Source of the DNA: Macquaria australasica
Taxonomy: Eukaryota; Chordata; Actinopteri; Centrarchiformes; Percichthyidae
Assembly: GCA_005408345.1 (NCBI GenBank)
Contig: SEMN01000079.1
Coordinates: forward strand, 1,178,001-1,242,000
Direction of reading: 5' to 3'
DNA: 64,000 bases
In this document: one piece after another, positions 1 through 10,684 of the stretch
Layout of the letters: every line of letters starts with the position of its first letter
How positions within the stretch are numbered: the stretch's first letter is position 1
The notes under the pieces: generated by a model
Databases searched by the model: none
What the model was told of the DNA's origin: nothing
The model's input: only the letters and a program-made list of their open reading frames with translations
Translations under genes and position numbers: made by a program

Positions 1-309
1 ATTGGGGAACTAGGAGGAATAGGACATTTCTCTCTTTTAGCGCATTAGCTAGCTTGTTAGCTAGTTGTATGGCCAGAGACAAAACATAGAGGAACCTGTT
101 GAAGTGCTATCTGTCTCCCTTTCTGCAAAAGCTTGCTCTTGTTGTCCTTATCTGCCTCGTCTTGGGCGAGTGGGCCGCTGGCTATACTATGCTAAATTCA
201 GTCTCTGTCCCGAACCCCATTTCCAGCTGCATCAGGCAGCTGAGCATTTATCATAAAGGAGCATATACAGATACAGTATATATACAGATATTTTTAAGAT
301 ATATATTCA
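1..309. other. No recognised feature
   Basis: AT-rich sequence. The short open frames here (for example from 65 or 99) have no recognisable domain and no plausible splice context. Confidence 0.5.
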
Positions 310-545
310 GGAGTTGGTGGAAAACAAAAACAGAGCTAAAAGAGAGTCAATATTGGATTTACATTCATCAGGTCACAAGCTCAATATCAAAGGCTAATGT
401 TGCTCCATATTTGTTTGATGTCAACACACAAGCACAGGCAATAGTTCGCTAACACATTAGCCATATTAACTTAACAGTGTGCGCCTTCTCAGTGTGATTT
501 TTATTTTGCTGTGGAGTTCTGCCCCTAAGTGGCCAATACTCTGAT
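310..545 (+). repeat. Dispersed DNA-element family A/B, part A
   Basis: This block matches 16530-16790 on the same strand and 33905-33990 on the opposite strand. Shared stretches include 'ggagttggtgga', 'atattgga(t/c)ttacat', 'ggctaatgttgctcc' and '(cc)aagtggcca/tca'. At 33905-34235 part A is followed by part B, which recurs alone at 8040 and 58905, so the blocks appear to be pieces of one non-autonomous element. The superfamily is not determined because no clean ends are visible here. Confidence 0.6.
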
Positions 546-599
546 TAATGCAGCTTTAATGTTTCTTTAATGTTTTCATATGTGACTGAGGAGATTGAT

Positions 600-899
600 T
601 GTACTGTGCTGCTGTATGTTCTCTTTCCTCCTGCTCTCTCTCTCCCACTCCCCCCCTCCCCCTTCAACCCAACCAGTCGAGGCAGATGACCGCCCACCCA
701 GAGCCTGGTTCTGCTTGAGGTTTCTACCTGTTAAAAGGGAGTTTTTCCTTGCCACTGTCGCCTAGTGCTTGGCAATGGTGGGAATTGTTGGGTCTCTGTA
801 AATACAAAGAGTCGGTCTAGACCTGCTCTACTCGAAAAAGTGCCCTGAGATAACTTTGTTATGATATGGCGCTATATAAATAAAACTAAATTGAATTAA
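600..899 (+). repeat. L2-clade LINE 3' tail, 5'-truncated copy
   Basis: This block is nearly the same as the last 300 bases of the L2 element ending at 58740. It starts in the C/T-rich 3'UTR, runs through the 'gaggcagatgaccgcccacc' block and ends in 'tatggcgctatataaataaa' plus an (aattg)-type tail. Short 3' pieces like this are the expected product of 5'-truncated target-primed reverse transcription. It cannot encode protein. Confidence 0.85.
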
Positions 900-1977
900 A
901 TTGATTCAATGTCCTGACAATGCTGAAAAATGCTGATCCATCTCCAGCATCTTGGAAACTTCAAATCCAAGATGCTTGTAGGCTGCACACTTGGGGTTTT
1001 ATAGTACAAAGCTGAAAGATTGTGACTCTGTGCAGCTTTTTGCTGTTTACATGCTGTTTATATTTCATATTTTCTGGTGTCTTCTTGCAACATTTATTCT
1101 TCTGTATTGTCCTTTCATATCCACACCTCATATACATCTGTTCAGTATCTTTCATGCCGTTATCTATTTTTTTAATTTGCCATTGTCAAACGGTGTGTTC
1201 CTGCAGAAGAGAGCCTGCCCTCATTGTGTCACACTGTCAAGAAAAGGTTTGGAAACTAAATGAACTGAAAGTCATCCTGAAGTTGCGTTTTGCTTGGCTA
1301 TCATTTTTAAAGTGGGTATATTCCAGGGCTGGTCCCCAGATAGCAGGAGGAAATGTGTTTTCTCTGTTTGTTGCACTCATCAGTTTAAATTCCCCTGAGT
1401 CTTTAGTGCATCACACTTCACCTGATAACTACACACATCTGAAAGCAACCGGTACTAATTATGGGTATCATTTATCACTTGACATGTGTTGTGATTTTGT
1501 TTAGGATAATGATAATTTAAATCCAACTCACTCCCACCTTAAACACCTAATTTCCCAGCTGCCATGAATGCAAAATCGTTATATTTGCATCTCATTTAAG
1601 AAGTATTATTGAAGATGGACATGTTGACATACAGCCATGGACAGATCCAGATATTTGGTTTTTACCTGTCTTTCATGACTTTTGTAGTGTAGCAGCAGCA
1701 CACATCAGAGGAGACAATGTATCACGTTTAGTTCTAGCTGGAGGGTCCAAATGGTAATCAATGAACAAATCAAGCTAGTGTTTACACTGTCCACCTGTCT
1801 GGGTGAATCTTTCAATAGTACACTTCAGGATCACCAATTTATTTAGATTCATTAACTGCCCAAGCACCTCTCAAAGTTAAAACTCTATTTCTTTCTTGAT
1901 TGAGAACTGCCAGTTATGACTGATACCGCTTCCCAAATAGGGCTTCATATGCCTCCTCTGAAGTGAAGTGAGAATCT
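900..1977. other. No recognised feature
   Basis: There is no recognisable gene or element. A 160-codon open frame at 1022-1504 and its neighbours have low-complexity hydrophobic translations and no known motif, so I treat them as chance frames in T-rich DNA. Confidence 0.45.
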
Positions 1978-1998
1978 CACACACACACACACACACAC
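1978..1998. repeat. (AC)n microsatellite
   Basis: Ten uninterrupted CA dinucleotides. Confidence 0.95.
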
Positions 1999-2274
1999 GC
2001 TAAAGAACTTCCACTTCCTTCTCTTGTTCCTCCACACTCTTACTTCTTCCCTCTGGCTGTAGTCCAGCAGCCAAAGCTGGACCTCAGTATTTCATGGTAA
2101 GGTTTGCCAGGATGTCAGACTGGATAAATGTGAAAAGTGCTATATTGGTTGTAACAGTCAGCAGGGGTTCCTGTAGTGATTGTAAGGGAATGCTCAAGTA
2201 GAGGACAAAATCATTTTGTCACTAATTACTGCGGAATGTTCTAGGGTTATTTGCATCGCTGCAATGGAGTCTAA

Positions 2275-2596
2275 TGGCCGGGTCACACCGCCGACCTGAG
2301 CAGCACGTGACAGCTACCTCGCTGAACTGCTACGGCTGGCACTCGTGTTAGTGTCCACACACAGAACGTTTCTGCTGCGGAGCTGCTGCTGCCAGCCCTG
2401 TCTCTCTACACTGAGTTCGCCTTTGATAATGGCCATCAATAAAATAATCTTTTATCAATTTTATGTCTGTGACATTCTACAGATATCGATACTGAAACTG
2501 AAAAGTGTGCTAATCTGTTAACATGGGCGCCTAAAGGAAAAGCAAGAGGTTCCGTGACGCACACGCGCTGCTCAGGTTGGCGGTGTGGCCCGGCCA
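2275..2596. mobile_element. PIF/Harbinger-type MITE, 322 bp
   Basis: The ends are inverted repeats of about 34 bp with three mismatches. The left end begins TGGCCGGGTCACACCGCC and the right end, reverse-complemented, begins TGGCCGGGCCACACCGCC; both continue to CTGAGCAGC. The ends are flanked by TAA at 2272-2274 and 2597-2599. A 3-bp TAA/TTA duplication is characteristic of PIF/Harbinger elements. The interior has no transposase frame, so this is a non-autonomous copy. The 72-codon minus frame at 2436-2654 spans the right end and is not a gene. The boundaries are seen directly; the superfamily follows from the duplication. Confidence 0.8.
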
Positions 2597-2599
2597 TAA

Positions 2600-3179
2600 G
2601 GTTGGTGATGTCTGTGCTGTAGGTCAGTCTGTCTACAACATATTTCAAGAGCAAAAAAGCTACTACTTACAGTACAGCAGATTTTGATAAGGATCTTCAC
2701 GGTCCCCAAAGAACAATTCCTAATGATTTTGGTGACCCCTGACTTATAGTGCTACTGTGTGGTCAAATTCCACATAAACCAACGTTGGCTTAAGACTCTT
2801 GGCCTGCAACATCTCAAACTAATGGCAGAGGAGAATGAATCTCCTGGAGGTTGAAGATCAGATTCAAAACATCTGGAGAGAGGCACCGACAGCCAGGGGG
2901 AGAGAGGTCCCAGGATGGCTGATGGTCAGAGAGAGGACAGAAAAGCCTGAGTGAAAAGAGATGACAAAGGAGAAACTACGGAGAGAGCGAGAGGCACACA
3001 GCTCTGCTTGTGGGACACAAACAGAGGGTTACAGAGATGCAGTGGTTTTCAGGAAGTTTACAATATTCTCGTCACCCAGACAAACATGGACTATAAATAC
3101 TATGCTTAATAGATTCACTGAGACTGACTGACCCGCTGGGAAGATAATGGTAACAGCTACAAAGTAATCAAAAATAAGC
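2600..3179. other. No recognised feature
   Basis: Purine-rich, apparently single-copy sequence with no recognisable coding or element signal. Confidence 0.45.
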
Positions 3180-4000
3180 AACTAGCTGAAAGTTAAGGCG
3201 AAAAGATGAGTTTTAAGTTTGGATTTAAAGGCCTCAATAGTGTCTGATACCAGCTGACTTCTTTTTAACAATGGGAAAAGACAGGAGCCCTGAATTCTGA
3301 GAGCAGAGAGCACGGGATGGGATATAAGGTTTAAGGAGATCAGACAGATTTGAAGGGGCAAGCCCATTTACAATTTTGTAAGTCATTAGAAGCACATTAA
3401 AGTCTGATCTGACATGGATAGGGAGCCAGTGAAGGGAAGGTAAAATTGGCGTGATAATTAAATTTCATAGTTTTAGTTAAGATTCTAGCTGCAACATTCC
3501 AAACCATTTGAAGGCTTTTAGTACTAGCACGTCAGACCTGACAGCAAAATGTTACAATAATCTGTAAAGTCTGGATGAAACAAAGCTTTACAGGCACATA
3601 CAGCTGAGTATCATCAGCGTAGCAGTGGAAATTAATTCCATGACTGCGTATAATTTGGCCAAGAAGTGAAATAAAAAGAGAGAAAAGCAGAGGGCCAAGA
3701 ACAGGGCCCTGAGGTACTCCATATTTCACATCAGAAAATGTTGATGTATTGGTATAGGAAACCCACTTACCACTTTAGTAAGTGCAGTTTCAGTGGAATA
3801 ACAGGCCCTGAAAGCAGATTGAAAAGGTTAAAAAAAAAAAAAAAAGAATAATGTTAAATATGTGGGCCAAAGGTTGCTGAGACACAATTCTTTCTAGTAT
3901 ATTTTGAAAAGAATGGAAGTTTAAAGACTGGTAGATAAGTAACCCTGGATCGAGAGCATTCTTAAAGCTAGTCATAAGTGACAAATGAGCAATATTCAGC
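3180..4000 (-). pseudogene. L2-type LINE reverse transcriptase fragment
   Basis: Read on the minus strand, this is a broken LINE pol. Around 3850-3960 there is a decayed finger region ending near 3790 in a motif close to FQSAFR...YSTETALTKV. At 3600-3729 come the RT motifs YGVPQGPVLGPLLFSLF and CYADDTQLYV. At 3180-3530 lies the C-terminal part, recognisable by AARILTKT and FKSKLKTHLF-like pieces. Two deletions are evident, one before the GVPQG motif and one between YADD and the thumb. Frameshifts and an A-run at 3830-3846 break it further. Its motif order matches the longer L2 element at 55840-58740, but the copies differ enough to be another subfamily. Confidence 0.75.
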
Positions 4001-4462
4001 ATCATAGGTCCCAAAAATGGCCAGAGATCTTTAAAAATTTAAGCTGGTAGGGGGTCATTGAAGGTAGTTTACATATAACTGTTATTTCAACGGCATTTCA
4101 GTGAAAATATTTCAATATGAAACAGGTCCTAACTACATGTTGAATTATAGTCATTAATGCATGGTCATTCGGTAACAGCAGGGAATTCAACAGTATGTTA
4201 TTTATTCTGTCTGAAGGCCCTGATATACTCCAAAATGGACACAGACAACAGGCATACATGGCCTTGTGGCTATGTGGGCATGAAAAATATAATTTGAGAT
4301 TAACACCATCTACTAATCAGCGACAAACTTGCTTTGCTCCAGCATGAGCCATTGTTTTCTTCTTAAGAGTGCAAAGACACCGAACCTTGCAGCAGCACTT
4401 CTTTGGGGATTATGCGAATTATAATTTCAAAAAAAAAGGTCTCATGTAGCTGCATATACTAT
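4001..4462. other. No recognised gene
   Basis: Probably element-derived sequence (patches such as 'aaaatggacacagacaacagg' look like decayed repeat), but no boundaries or coding motifs are visible. Confidence 0.4.
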
Positions 4463-4524
4463 TGTTATGGGGGCTTAGTAGGACCCCAATAAGCAGAACA
4501 ACAGACTAGACCATGATAGTTCAC
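4463..4524 (-). repeat. Gypsy 3' LTR remnant
   Basis: This is the terminal 62 bases of the LTR, starting 'tgttatgggggcttagtagg' on the plus strand. The pol sequence abuts at 4525. The deletion therefore removed everything from the end of RNase H to deep inside the 3' LTR. Confidence 0.85.
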
Positions 4525-4797
4525 TCCTCAGAAGCATGTAGGCGGGAGAGAGCATCGGGCTTGACATTCAGGGCGATAGGTTAGCACAAAGTTAAATCGG
4601 CTAAAGAATAGCGCCCAGCGGGCTTGGCGAGAGTTCAATCTTTTAGCCGATTGGATGTATGCCAGATTCTTATGGTCAGTCCAAACCACAAAGGGAACCT
4701 CCGAGCCCTCCAGCCAGTGCCTCCATTCCTCCAACGCCATCTTAACTGCCAGAAGCTCCCGATTGCCGATGTCATAGTCTGCGGGAGAAGAAAACAC
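4525..4797 (-). pseudogene. Gypsy pol: RNase H domain remnant
   Basis: The minus-strand translation contains the usual Ty3/Gypsy RNase H landmarks: an ELLAVKMALEEWRHWLEG helix, then VWTDHKNLAYI, then RQARWALFFSRFNF. The frame ends shortly after the LTYRPE motif, where an intact pol would continue through the spacer into integrase. The sequence upstream of 4797 runs in another frame from the RT piece, so at least one frameshift separates the domains. Confidence 0.85.
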
Positions 4798-4869
4798 ATG
4801 GATGAAGATTGTTATCGGCCCCGGAGCGTTGACAGCACCGCCCCTACCCCTGTATCTGACGCATCCACC

Positions 4870-5823
4870 TCAACTACAAACTGGAGGGAGGTTACAGGAC
4901 TGGCAAGCACTGGTGCTGTGGTAGAGTCTCTTGAGCTCAGCGAAAGCCTGACCCGCCTCCTCCGTCCACAGGAACGACACCTTGGTGGAGGTTAACTTGG
5001 TCAGGGGAGCTACTACTTGGCAGAAGTTTTTAATAAATCGCCAGTAAAAATTAGCAAAGCCCAAAAACCTTCGTAACTGCTTGCGGGTGCCTGGTTGAGG
5101 CCATTCGGTGACAGCTCTCACCTTCTCTGGGTCTGTCTTCACCTGCCCCTGCCCTACGATGTAGCCCAGGAAGCTTACAGTGGAGCAGTGAAATTCACAC
5201 TTCTCAGCCTTGACAAATAACTGGTTTTCGAGGAGCCGCTGCAGCACCTGGCGGACATGGGAAGTGTGTTCTGCTTGGGACTTGGAAAAGATCAGAATAT
5301 CATCTAGATAGACGAACACAAAGCGGTCTAGGAAATCTCTCAGCACATCGTTGATTGGAATACAGCAGGTGCGTTAGTTCACCCAAAAGGCATTACCAGA
5401 TATTCGTAGTGTCCCAGCGGAGTGTTGAAGGCCATCTTCCATTCATCCCCCCCACCCCGGATGCGGACCAGATGGTAAGCATTCTGCAGGTCGAGCTTGG
5501 AGAAGACGGTTGCCCCCTGTAGAGACTCGAAAGCAGAGTTTAAAACCCCTGAAGTCAATACACGGGCGAAATGTCTTGTCTTTTTTGGCCACGAAGAAGA
5601 AACTAGCTCCTAGGGGAGAGGACGAGGGACGAATTATACCTGCCGCCAGAGAATCGTGGATGTACGTCTCCATCACCTCTCTTTCTGGTCGGGACAGATT
5701 GTATAATCGACTCGATGGCAGGGGAGCACCAGGGAGAAGGTCAATGGCACAATCATACGGTCTGTGAGGCGGTAAGGACAGAGCCTTTTCCTTACTGAAC
5801 ACCTCAGCTAGATCATGATACAT
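4870..5823 (-). pseudogene. Gypsy pol: reverse transcriptase remnant
   Basis: Two open pieces are visible on the minus strand. The upstream piece (5443-5823) has the RT start region: PYDCAIDLLPGAPLPSSRLY, then the ETYIHDSLAAGIIRPSSSP block, then KDKTFRPCIDFRG. About 15 codons normally found after this point are deleted and the frame then shifts. The downstream piece (4870-5346) begins at the catalytic region FVYLDDILIFSK and runs through the thumb (FLGYIV, KQLRRFLGFANFYWRFI). Between them a stop interrupts the 'MPFG' region near 5380. The YLDD active-site motif survives but the protein is broken. Confidence 0.88.
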
Positions 5824-6085
5824 TAGTCAGAACAGGGGGCTCTGGCATAGACGTGACTCTGGTGCCCTCTCCTGGCGACAATGCTGATTGCAAGCACACG
5901 GCATGACAATGAGGGCTCCAACCTATAATCTTCCCTGCAGACCAATCAATTTGGGGATTATGAACACTCAACCAGGGGAACCCAAGAACTAAGGGAGTCT
6001 TAGTGGCCGAAATGATCTTAAATTGAATTTGTTCACGGTGGTTCCCAGAAATAATTAGGGTCAATGGAAAAGTTTGTTTGACCAC
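5813..6085 (-). pseudogene. Gypsy pol: protease/linker remnant
   Basis: A 90-codon minus frame contains the segment PLVLGFPWLSVHNPQIDW, which is typical of the end of the Gypsy protease and its linker before RT. The protease active-site region upstream is not recognisable. It overlaps the start of the RT piece in another frame, consistent with decay. Confidence 0.7.
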
Positions 6086-6662
6086 CTGAGCGATCTGGCG
6101 GCCATCCAGGGCACGAGTTCGCTAAGTCCCTTGACAAAGACCCCTTGGAGAGCCTCCTCATTCCAGCCCGAGTCGGCTGCTAGGGTCCAAAAATCCACGG
6201 AGTACTCAGCCACACTCCTGGAGCCCTGCCGGAGACTTAGCAAACGATTAGAGGCCTGTCCCAAATGATCGGGATGGTCGAAGACCCCTTTTAGTCTGGC
6301 AATGAAAACTGCAGAACCAGCATGGCTAGAGAACAAGGCTTCCGCCCAGGACAGGCATGTCGCCGCAGCAGCCCCATAACGTAATGTACTTTGGACTGGT
6401 CAGATGAAAAGGCATGCGGCCGCTGACGGAACACCAGGGAGCACTGAAGAAGAAAACCACGACACTTATCCAAATCTCCAGAGAAAGGCTCCGGCGTGGT
6501 CATGGGAGCATCCTCGGGCAGCGTCGGCGTCAGCGGGGAATACGCAGTCGCAGGACCAGGAGCAGGCGAGGGAGACGAGGTCGAAACTGCTGGAGAGACT
6601 GGAGAAGCAAGGTATGAGGTTAGTGTGGCTACTTGCGTTACCATGGCCTGGTTTTGATCCAA
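6061..6662 (-). pseudogene. Gypsy gag remnant
   Basis: Two overlapping minus frames (6291-6662 and 6061-6336) give a gag-like protein. A Pro/Ser/Thr-rich N-terminal stretch is followed by PEPFSGDLDKCRGFLLQCSL and then by an LRQGSRSVAEYSVDFWTLA segment, both characteristic of fish Gypsy gag. A frameshift lies near 6300. The CCHC zinc knuckle expected before protease is not seen, so the 3' part of gag is missing. Plus-strand frames across 6074-6715 are antisense shadows. Confidence 0.82.
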
Positions 6663-6781
6663 TAATGCTCGAAGTAGCTACTCATGTTGACCCAAAAGTG
6701 TTCCCTGGCTGGTAATTGCTCTCTGCACATCCATACCGTCTGGTTTCGGTTCTGCGGGATCCATGTTTGGCCAGATCATTC

Positions 6782-7378
6782 TGTTATGGGGGCTTAGTAG
6801 GACCCCAGTAAGCAGAACAACAGACTAGACTGTGATAGTTCACAAGCAAGTTTTATTGGTAGCAGAGGCGAAGGGGAGAAGTTCAGGGCTGGACAAGCGC
6901 TGAATTCAGACCGGAGCCTAGGCAGGGCGGAGGCAAGACACGGTAGAGGTCCGGGCAGGCAAGGGAGCTGGGTTGCACGGTGAGCGGAAAACCAGGCAGG
7001 CTGGGCAGGTAGGTGGTCGTTGAGCAGGCAGAGCAGGCAGATGGTTAAACGAGGTAGCTGGCATACGAGAGTCTGTGGCACAGGGAAACAATTGTTAGTA
7101 AGCAAACGAGGAGAAACACAAGGAGAAGCTAGAGCCGTAGTTACCGCTCTAGTAGACGGAACGATCTGGTGATGAATGAAGAGCAGGACCCGGTATATGA
7201 AGGCTGGATAAGTGATTAGTAGAACAGTCACAGCTGCTCAGGTGAGAAGTGGAAAACCACCGCCTCCTGGCGACCGACCAGGCTTGTCAGGATGGGCCCG
7301 ATGAAACTCCCAAACCATTCTAGGGTTCACAATAAACGATCAAGGCACCCACGATCGCTCTTCAGGGCCGACACAACA
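6782..7378 (-). repeat. Gypsy 5' LTR, 597 bp
   Basis: On the minus strand it begins TGTTGTGTCGGCCC and ends ...CCCCCATAACA. A polyadenylation-like 'aataaaact' lies at about 6852-6860, read on the minus strand. The end matches the 62-base 3' LTR remnant. The 145-codon frame at 6794-7231 is LTR sequence, not a gene. Confidence 0.85.
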
Positions 7379-7537
7379 ACTACTCCATATGAATTTGTCC
7401 CAATGATCATCTGGAGGACACCTTATACACAAACAAACAAACAACACTGCTGAATCTTGAAGTGGTTTTGTACACTTTACAAACTGCATAATCTCTTGAA
7501 CTAATAACCACAAAGAAAAACCTTGTGAGGAGCCTAT

Positions 7538-7700
7538 CAGGCAGCAGTGGCCTAATGGTTAGAGAGGCAGAAGTGAAGCTGAGAGGTTGCAGATTCAAAT
7601 CCTGTTTAAGAAAATCTGGATGGGAAAGTGAATATGCCCCCAAGAAAACCTCCTAATCCGAAGTCTGTGGTAGTATTATGTGCACCTAAGCAGTAGACAC
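7538..7700 (+). repeat. tRNA-derived SINE, degenerate
   Basis: A pol III promoter is recognisable: an A box TGGCCTAATGG at 7548-7558 and a B box-like GGTTGCAGATTCAAATCC at 7585-7602, about 37 bp downstream as in tRNA genes. The order 'gcagcagtggcctaatggtt', B box, then 'ctggatgggaaagtga' resembles a widespread fish tRNA-SINE head. The right boundary is not clear. It is not a functional tRNA because no cloverleaf 3' half follows. Confidence 0.7.
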
Positions 7701-8039
7701 ATTCACTGATTTTCAGCAAAGGGAATGGATTTTGCTATGACGTTATCAGAAGGTAAGTTCTGTAAATGTTTTGCAGCTAATTAATTACTTGCACATTATG
7801 ATTTGCAGAGTTGGCTAACAAGGTAAAAACAAAAATAGTATACATAATGGACAACTCACAAGCCAGTATACCAGTTCATACAAAGTTTGTCCATATAACC
7901 TAATTCTTAATTTTACACTCTGTGATTAACAATATTAACAATCAGAATGAGAACAAGAACAAACACCTAAGTGATATTTAAAGGTTGAGATGATGATGAT
8001 TTTTTTTTGCCATTTATCAAAGTTTGTTTTGTTTAAACC

Positions 8040-8215
8040 AGCTGCAAGCTGCCGCTGGAGTGGAAGGAGATGAGAGCGCTGAGACTGTACCCAAACAGTA
8101 AATGTACCAAAACAATGAGCTACAAGAGGAGAAACTGCATAAAGCTGCAGAGTTGGTGATAATTCTCTGTGGGTTTGTCACTACGAGCGACATATAAAAA
8201 TATTAATTAGTAGAG
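8040..8215 (+). repeat. Dispersed DNA-element family A/B, part B
   Basis: It shares 'aacaatgagct(a/g)(c/a)aaga', 'gctgcagagt', 'attctctgtggg/atttgtcact' with 34080-34235 and 58905-59040, all on the plus strand. No intact ends are visible. Confidence 0.65.
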
Positions 8216-9895
8216 CTTTGATAAGTGAATGATTTTTCATGTTAAGCATTATGCTCACAGTGTGGATATGACAAACAAATACTGTAGTCTGGGGCTACAG
8301 CTTTCTCACCAGCCATAGCCAATTACACTTAACCACAATCCCTCAAAATACCCTTCATTACTCCTAACTCTATCCCTGAAAACCTTACTCTGAAAAAAGG
8401 TGTTGTGGTATTGTTGCCTGCAATCCCTTAATTTGTCAGTTTGAAAAGATATAACCAAATTCTTTAAAACACCTAATATTCAAAAGACCTTAATTAACAA
8501 ATACGTAAATTATTAATTTAAGGTGTTATTAAGGTTGGAATGTTTTCAGGTGCAAATTAATAATATTTTAAGGGATCGGTATTCAGGTATTTAATGGGTT
8601 TCTCCCAGACAAGATTTTATTTAAATTTATGGATAAATTAATGAATTGTTATATATTAAGGGATGTTTAATGGGGTTTCTGCACTGTTTAAGGGGTTGTT
8701 CAAGGTTAAAACGCCTTGAAATTTACAACATAACATTACATGTATCTCTTAATTTGGACCTTAAAGTACCAGATCTCATTGAAACCATCATTGAATTTTT
8801 ATTTTTACTGAATAATGAGGCCATTTTAAGATGTAAATTAAAGACATGGTTCCTCCATCCCTTGCTGGCGATGGAGAAACCACTGTAATGCTGTGAAACA
8901 GAGGCTGTCAGGGGAAAGTGCTCTTACGGGGTTTCACCCACACCAGATGAAGTTGTAAATCTACTGCAGTGGGTGACTGACACATCAGAATGAAGGCAGC
9001 ACCAATTACACCTGGGAGAGCTGGGATGGTTCTCTCAGGGCATGTCTCGTTATTTCCACCGTGGCAAAAAGTCAAACAAATAAATAATGAATAAAATAAA
9101 TTATATCGTCAACTGTTCATGTCCTTGCTGGGTAAGCTGAAATTCCTTGCAGTTCTTAGTTACTTTGGGACTGGAGAGAGACTAAATTTTCATCCAGGAA
9201 GACATACAAAAGAAAATGTGACCCTAGTCATTATCTACTCTGTTACATCATTTGCATTGTTTTTTGTTGTGACAGTTTAATTCTGTGACACTTTAAGTTA
9301 TTGCCTGTAGTCCATAATCTGATGGAATCATTGTTCCTCCCAAAAAATTATTAGTAGCAATAAAAGACGAATCATTATATCATCTCCATAACATGAGGTG
9401 GTACTCACTGTCAAATGTTGTAAATTGTGATAACCAATCTCAAGCTTGTACTTAAGGAGGCAGTTATCTGTAATTTGAAAACATTTCCACAACCCAAATG
9501 CTTTTACGTTTTGAAATAAAACCCCTTAATTTTCAATATCATGTAGTAATAATGATTTTACATTGGTAAATGCAATTCAGCAGCTTCCCTATGGGGGGCA
9601 CTGTGAACAAGCAAGATTAGGAGAGGGTAGAGCTGGGAGATAACAGAGGAGTACAGTACATGCAAGTCTTACATGCAACTCTACTTCAGCCCTGTGCGTT
9701 CAGACTCACCTCTCTGTTGATTCATACTTACAGTCACAGGTGTACAGTGGTGACAGTGAATAGCAGGTATCAGGTCTGTAGACCAGGACCAGGCCACATC
9801 CCATTACATGATTTGTCAGAGGAGGTAAAATGGATGGCAATAGCAGCTGCTAAAAATGGTATTGTATTTCTTTGTATGCTTGTGTGCTCAATATA
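8216..9895. other. No recognised gene; TTAAGG-rich patch
   Basis: There is no coding or element match. Between about 8425 and 8770 the hexamer TTAAGG or its complement CCTTAA recurs at least eight times in very AT-rich DNA. The 80-codon plus frame at 8646-8888 lies in this patch and shows no domain. Confidence 0.45.
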
Positions 9896-10131
9896 CACTA
9901 TAAGGCCAAAGGTTTGCGGACAGGGGTGTTGCCTACTATTGGTCTGGGTCTGTTTTTCCTGGTTTGGGCTAAGCCCCTTAGATAGAAGATAAATGTTAAT
10001 GCCCATAAAATTTAATTGTGCGCTTTCCAGCTAGACATCATCACCCAACATCAGTGGCCAATCTCACTAATTCTCTTGTGGAAGCAAATCCATGCAGCCA
10101 GGTTCCAAAATGTTTTTTATACTTTGGTGCA

Positions 10132-10546
10132 TGTCATGGTCCACGAAGGACTCTTGTTTGGACACTGTGTATTTTGTCTTGTTTCCTGTTTCATTTTGAA
10201 ATCCCTGTTGTTTCTTTGTGTGCCTTATTTACTTCCTGTCATTGTTCTGTTTCCCTCCAGTTTTGATTAGGTTCACCTGTGTCTCGTTACTCACCTGTTT
10301 CTGTTTCCCTCGTCAACTCCCTACCTATATATACGGGTCCCTTTCCTTTGTTCGGTGTCGTGTCATTGAATTGTGATTCCTTGGTGTGGATATTCCTGAT
10401 GTTTCTAGTTGTCTCTTCGTGTCGTGTCAGTATCTGGATTTTGTAAGTTTAGTTTGTTATTAAATCTTTGGACTTATTCCGCCTCCCTGCCTGCATCTGT
10501 CTGCATTTGGGTCCTTCCCCTGCTGCCTAAATGGCTCTGCACAACA
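10132..10546 (+). repeat. Solo LTR (family X), copy 1
   Basis: It begins TGTCATGGTCC and ends GCACAACA, with a perfect 5-bp duplication GTGCA at 10127-10131 and 10547-10551. It contains a TATA-like 'tatatatacggg' and 'attaaatctttgg' near the 3' side, the normal promoter and poly(A) layout of an LTR. No internal region accompanies it, so it is a solo LTR left by recombination. Related copies: 10685-11072 (-), 14100-14445 (+), 31290-31690 (-) and 39876-40271 (+). Confidence 0.85.
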
Positions 10547-10661
10547 GTGCAAGAGTACCCAAGTTCAGTTTCCAATTGCTTACACTGCATTATTTTTGCG
10601 TTCTTACAATATATTTTTTTTCTTGAAAATAAAAAATTAAAATTAAATCACAACAAAAATT

Positions 10662-10682
10662 ATATATATATATATATATATT
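10662..10682. repeat. (TA)n microsatellite
   Basis: Short TA run next to the solo LTR starting at 10685. Confidence 0.9.
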
Positions 10683-10684
10683 AG

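Larger units (their letters stand above)
4463..7378 (-). mobile_element. Ty3/Gypsy LTR retrotransposon, internally deleted
   Basis: The element lies on the minus strand. The complete 5' LTR (6782-7378) is followed by gag, protease, RT and RNase H remnants, then by only the last 62 bases of the 3' LTR (4463-4524). The 62 bases match the corresponding end of the 5' LTR with three differences. The flanks are ACTAT (4458-4462) and ACTAC (7379-7383), consistent with a 5-bp target duplication with one change. The integrase, the 3' end of pol and most of the 3' LTR are missing: pol stops just after RNase H and joins straight into the LTR end. With frameshifts and stops in RT it cannot be active. Confidence 0.88.

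Noticed and set aside
1022..1504. 160-codon plus frame
   Set aside because: Cys/Phe/Ser-rich translation of T-rich DNA with no domain, start context or splice signals.
6404..6715. Plus-strand frames of 67-103 codons
   Set aside because: Antisense to Gypsy gag; Arg-rich composition reflects the Pro/Ser-rich gag on the other strand.
7538..7640. Functional tRNA gene
   Set aside because: A and B box-like words are present, but the sequence does not fold as a tRNA and lacks a 3' half; a SINE fits better.
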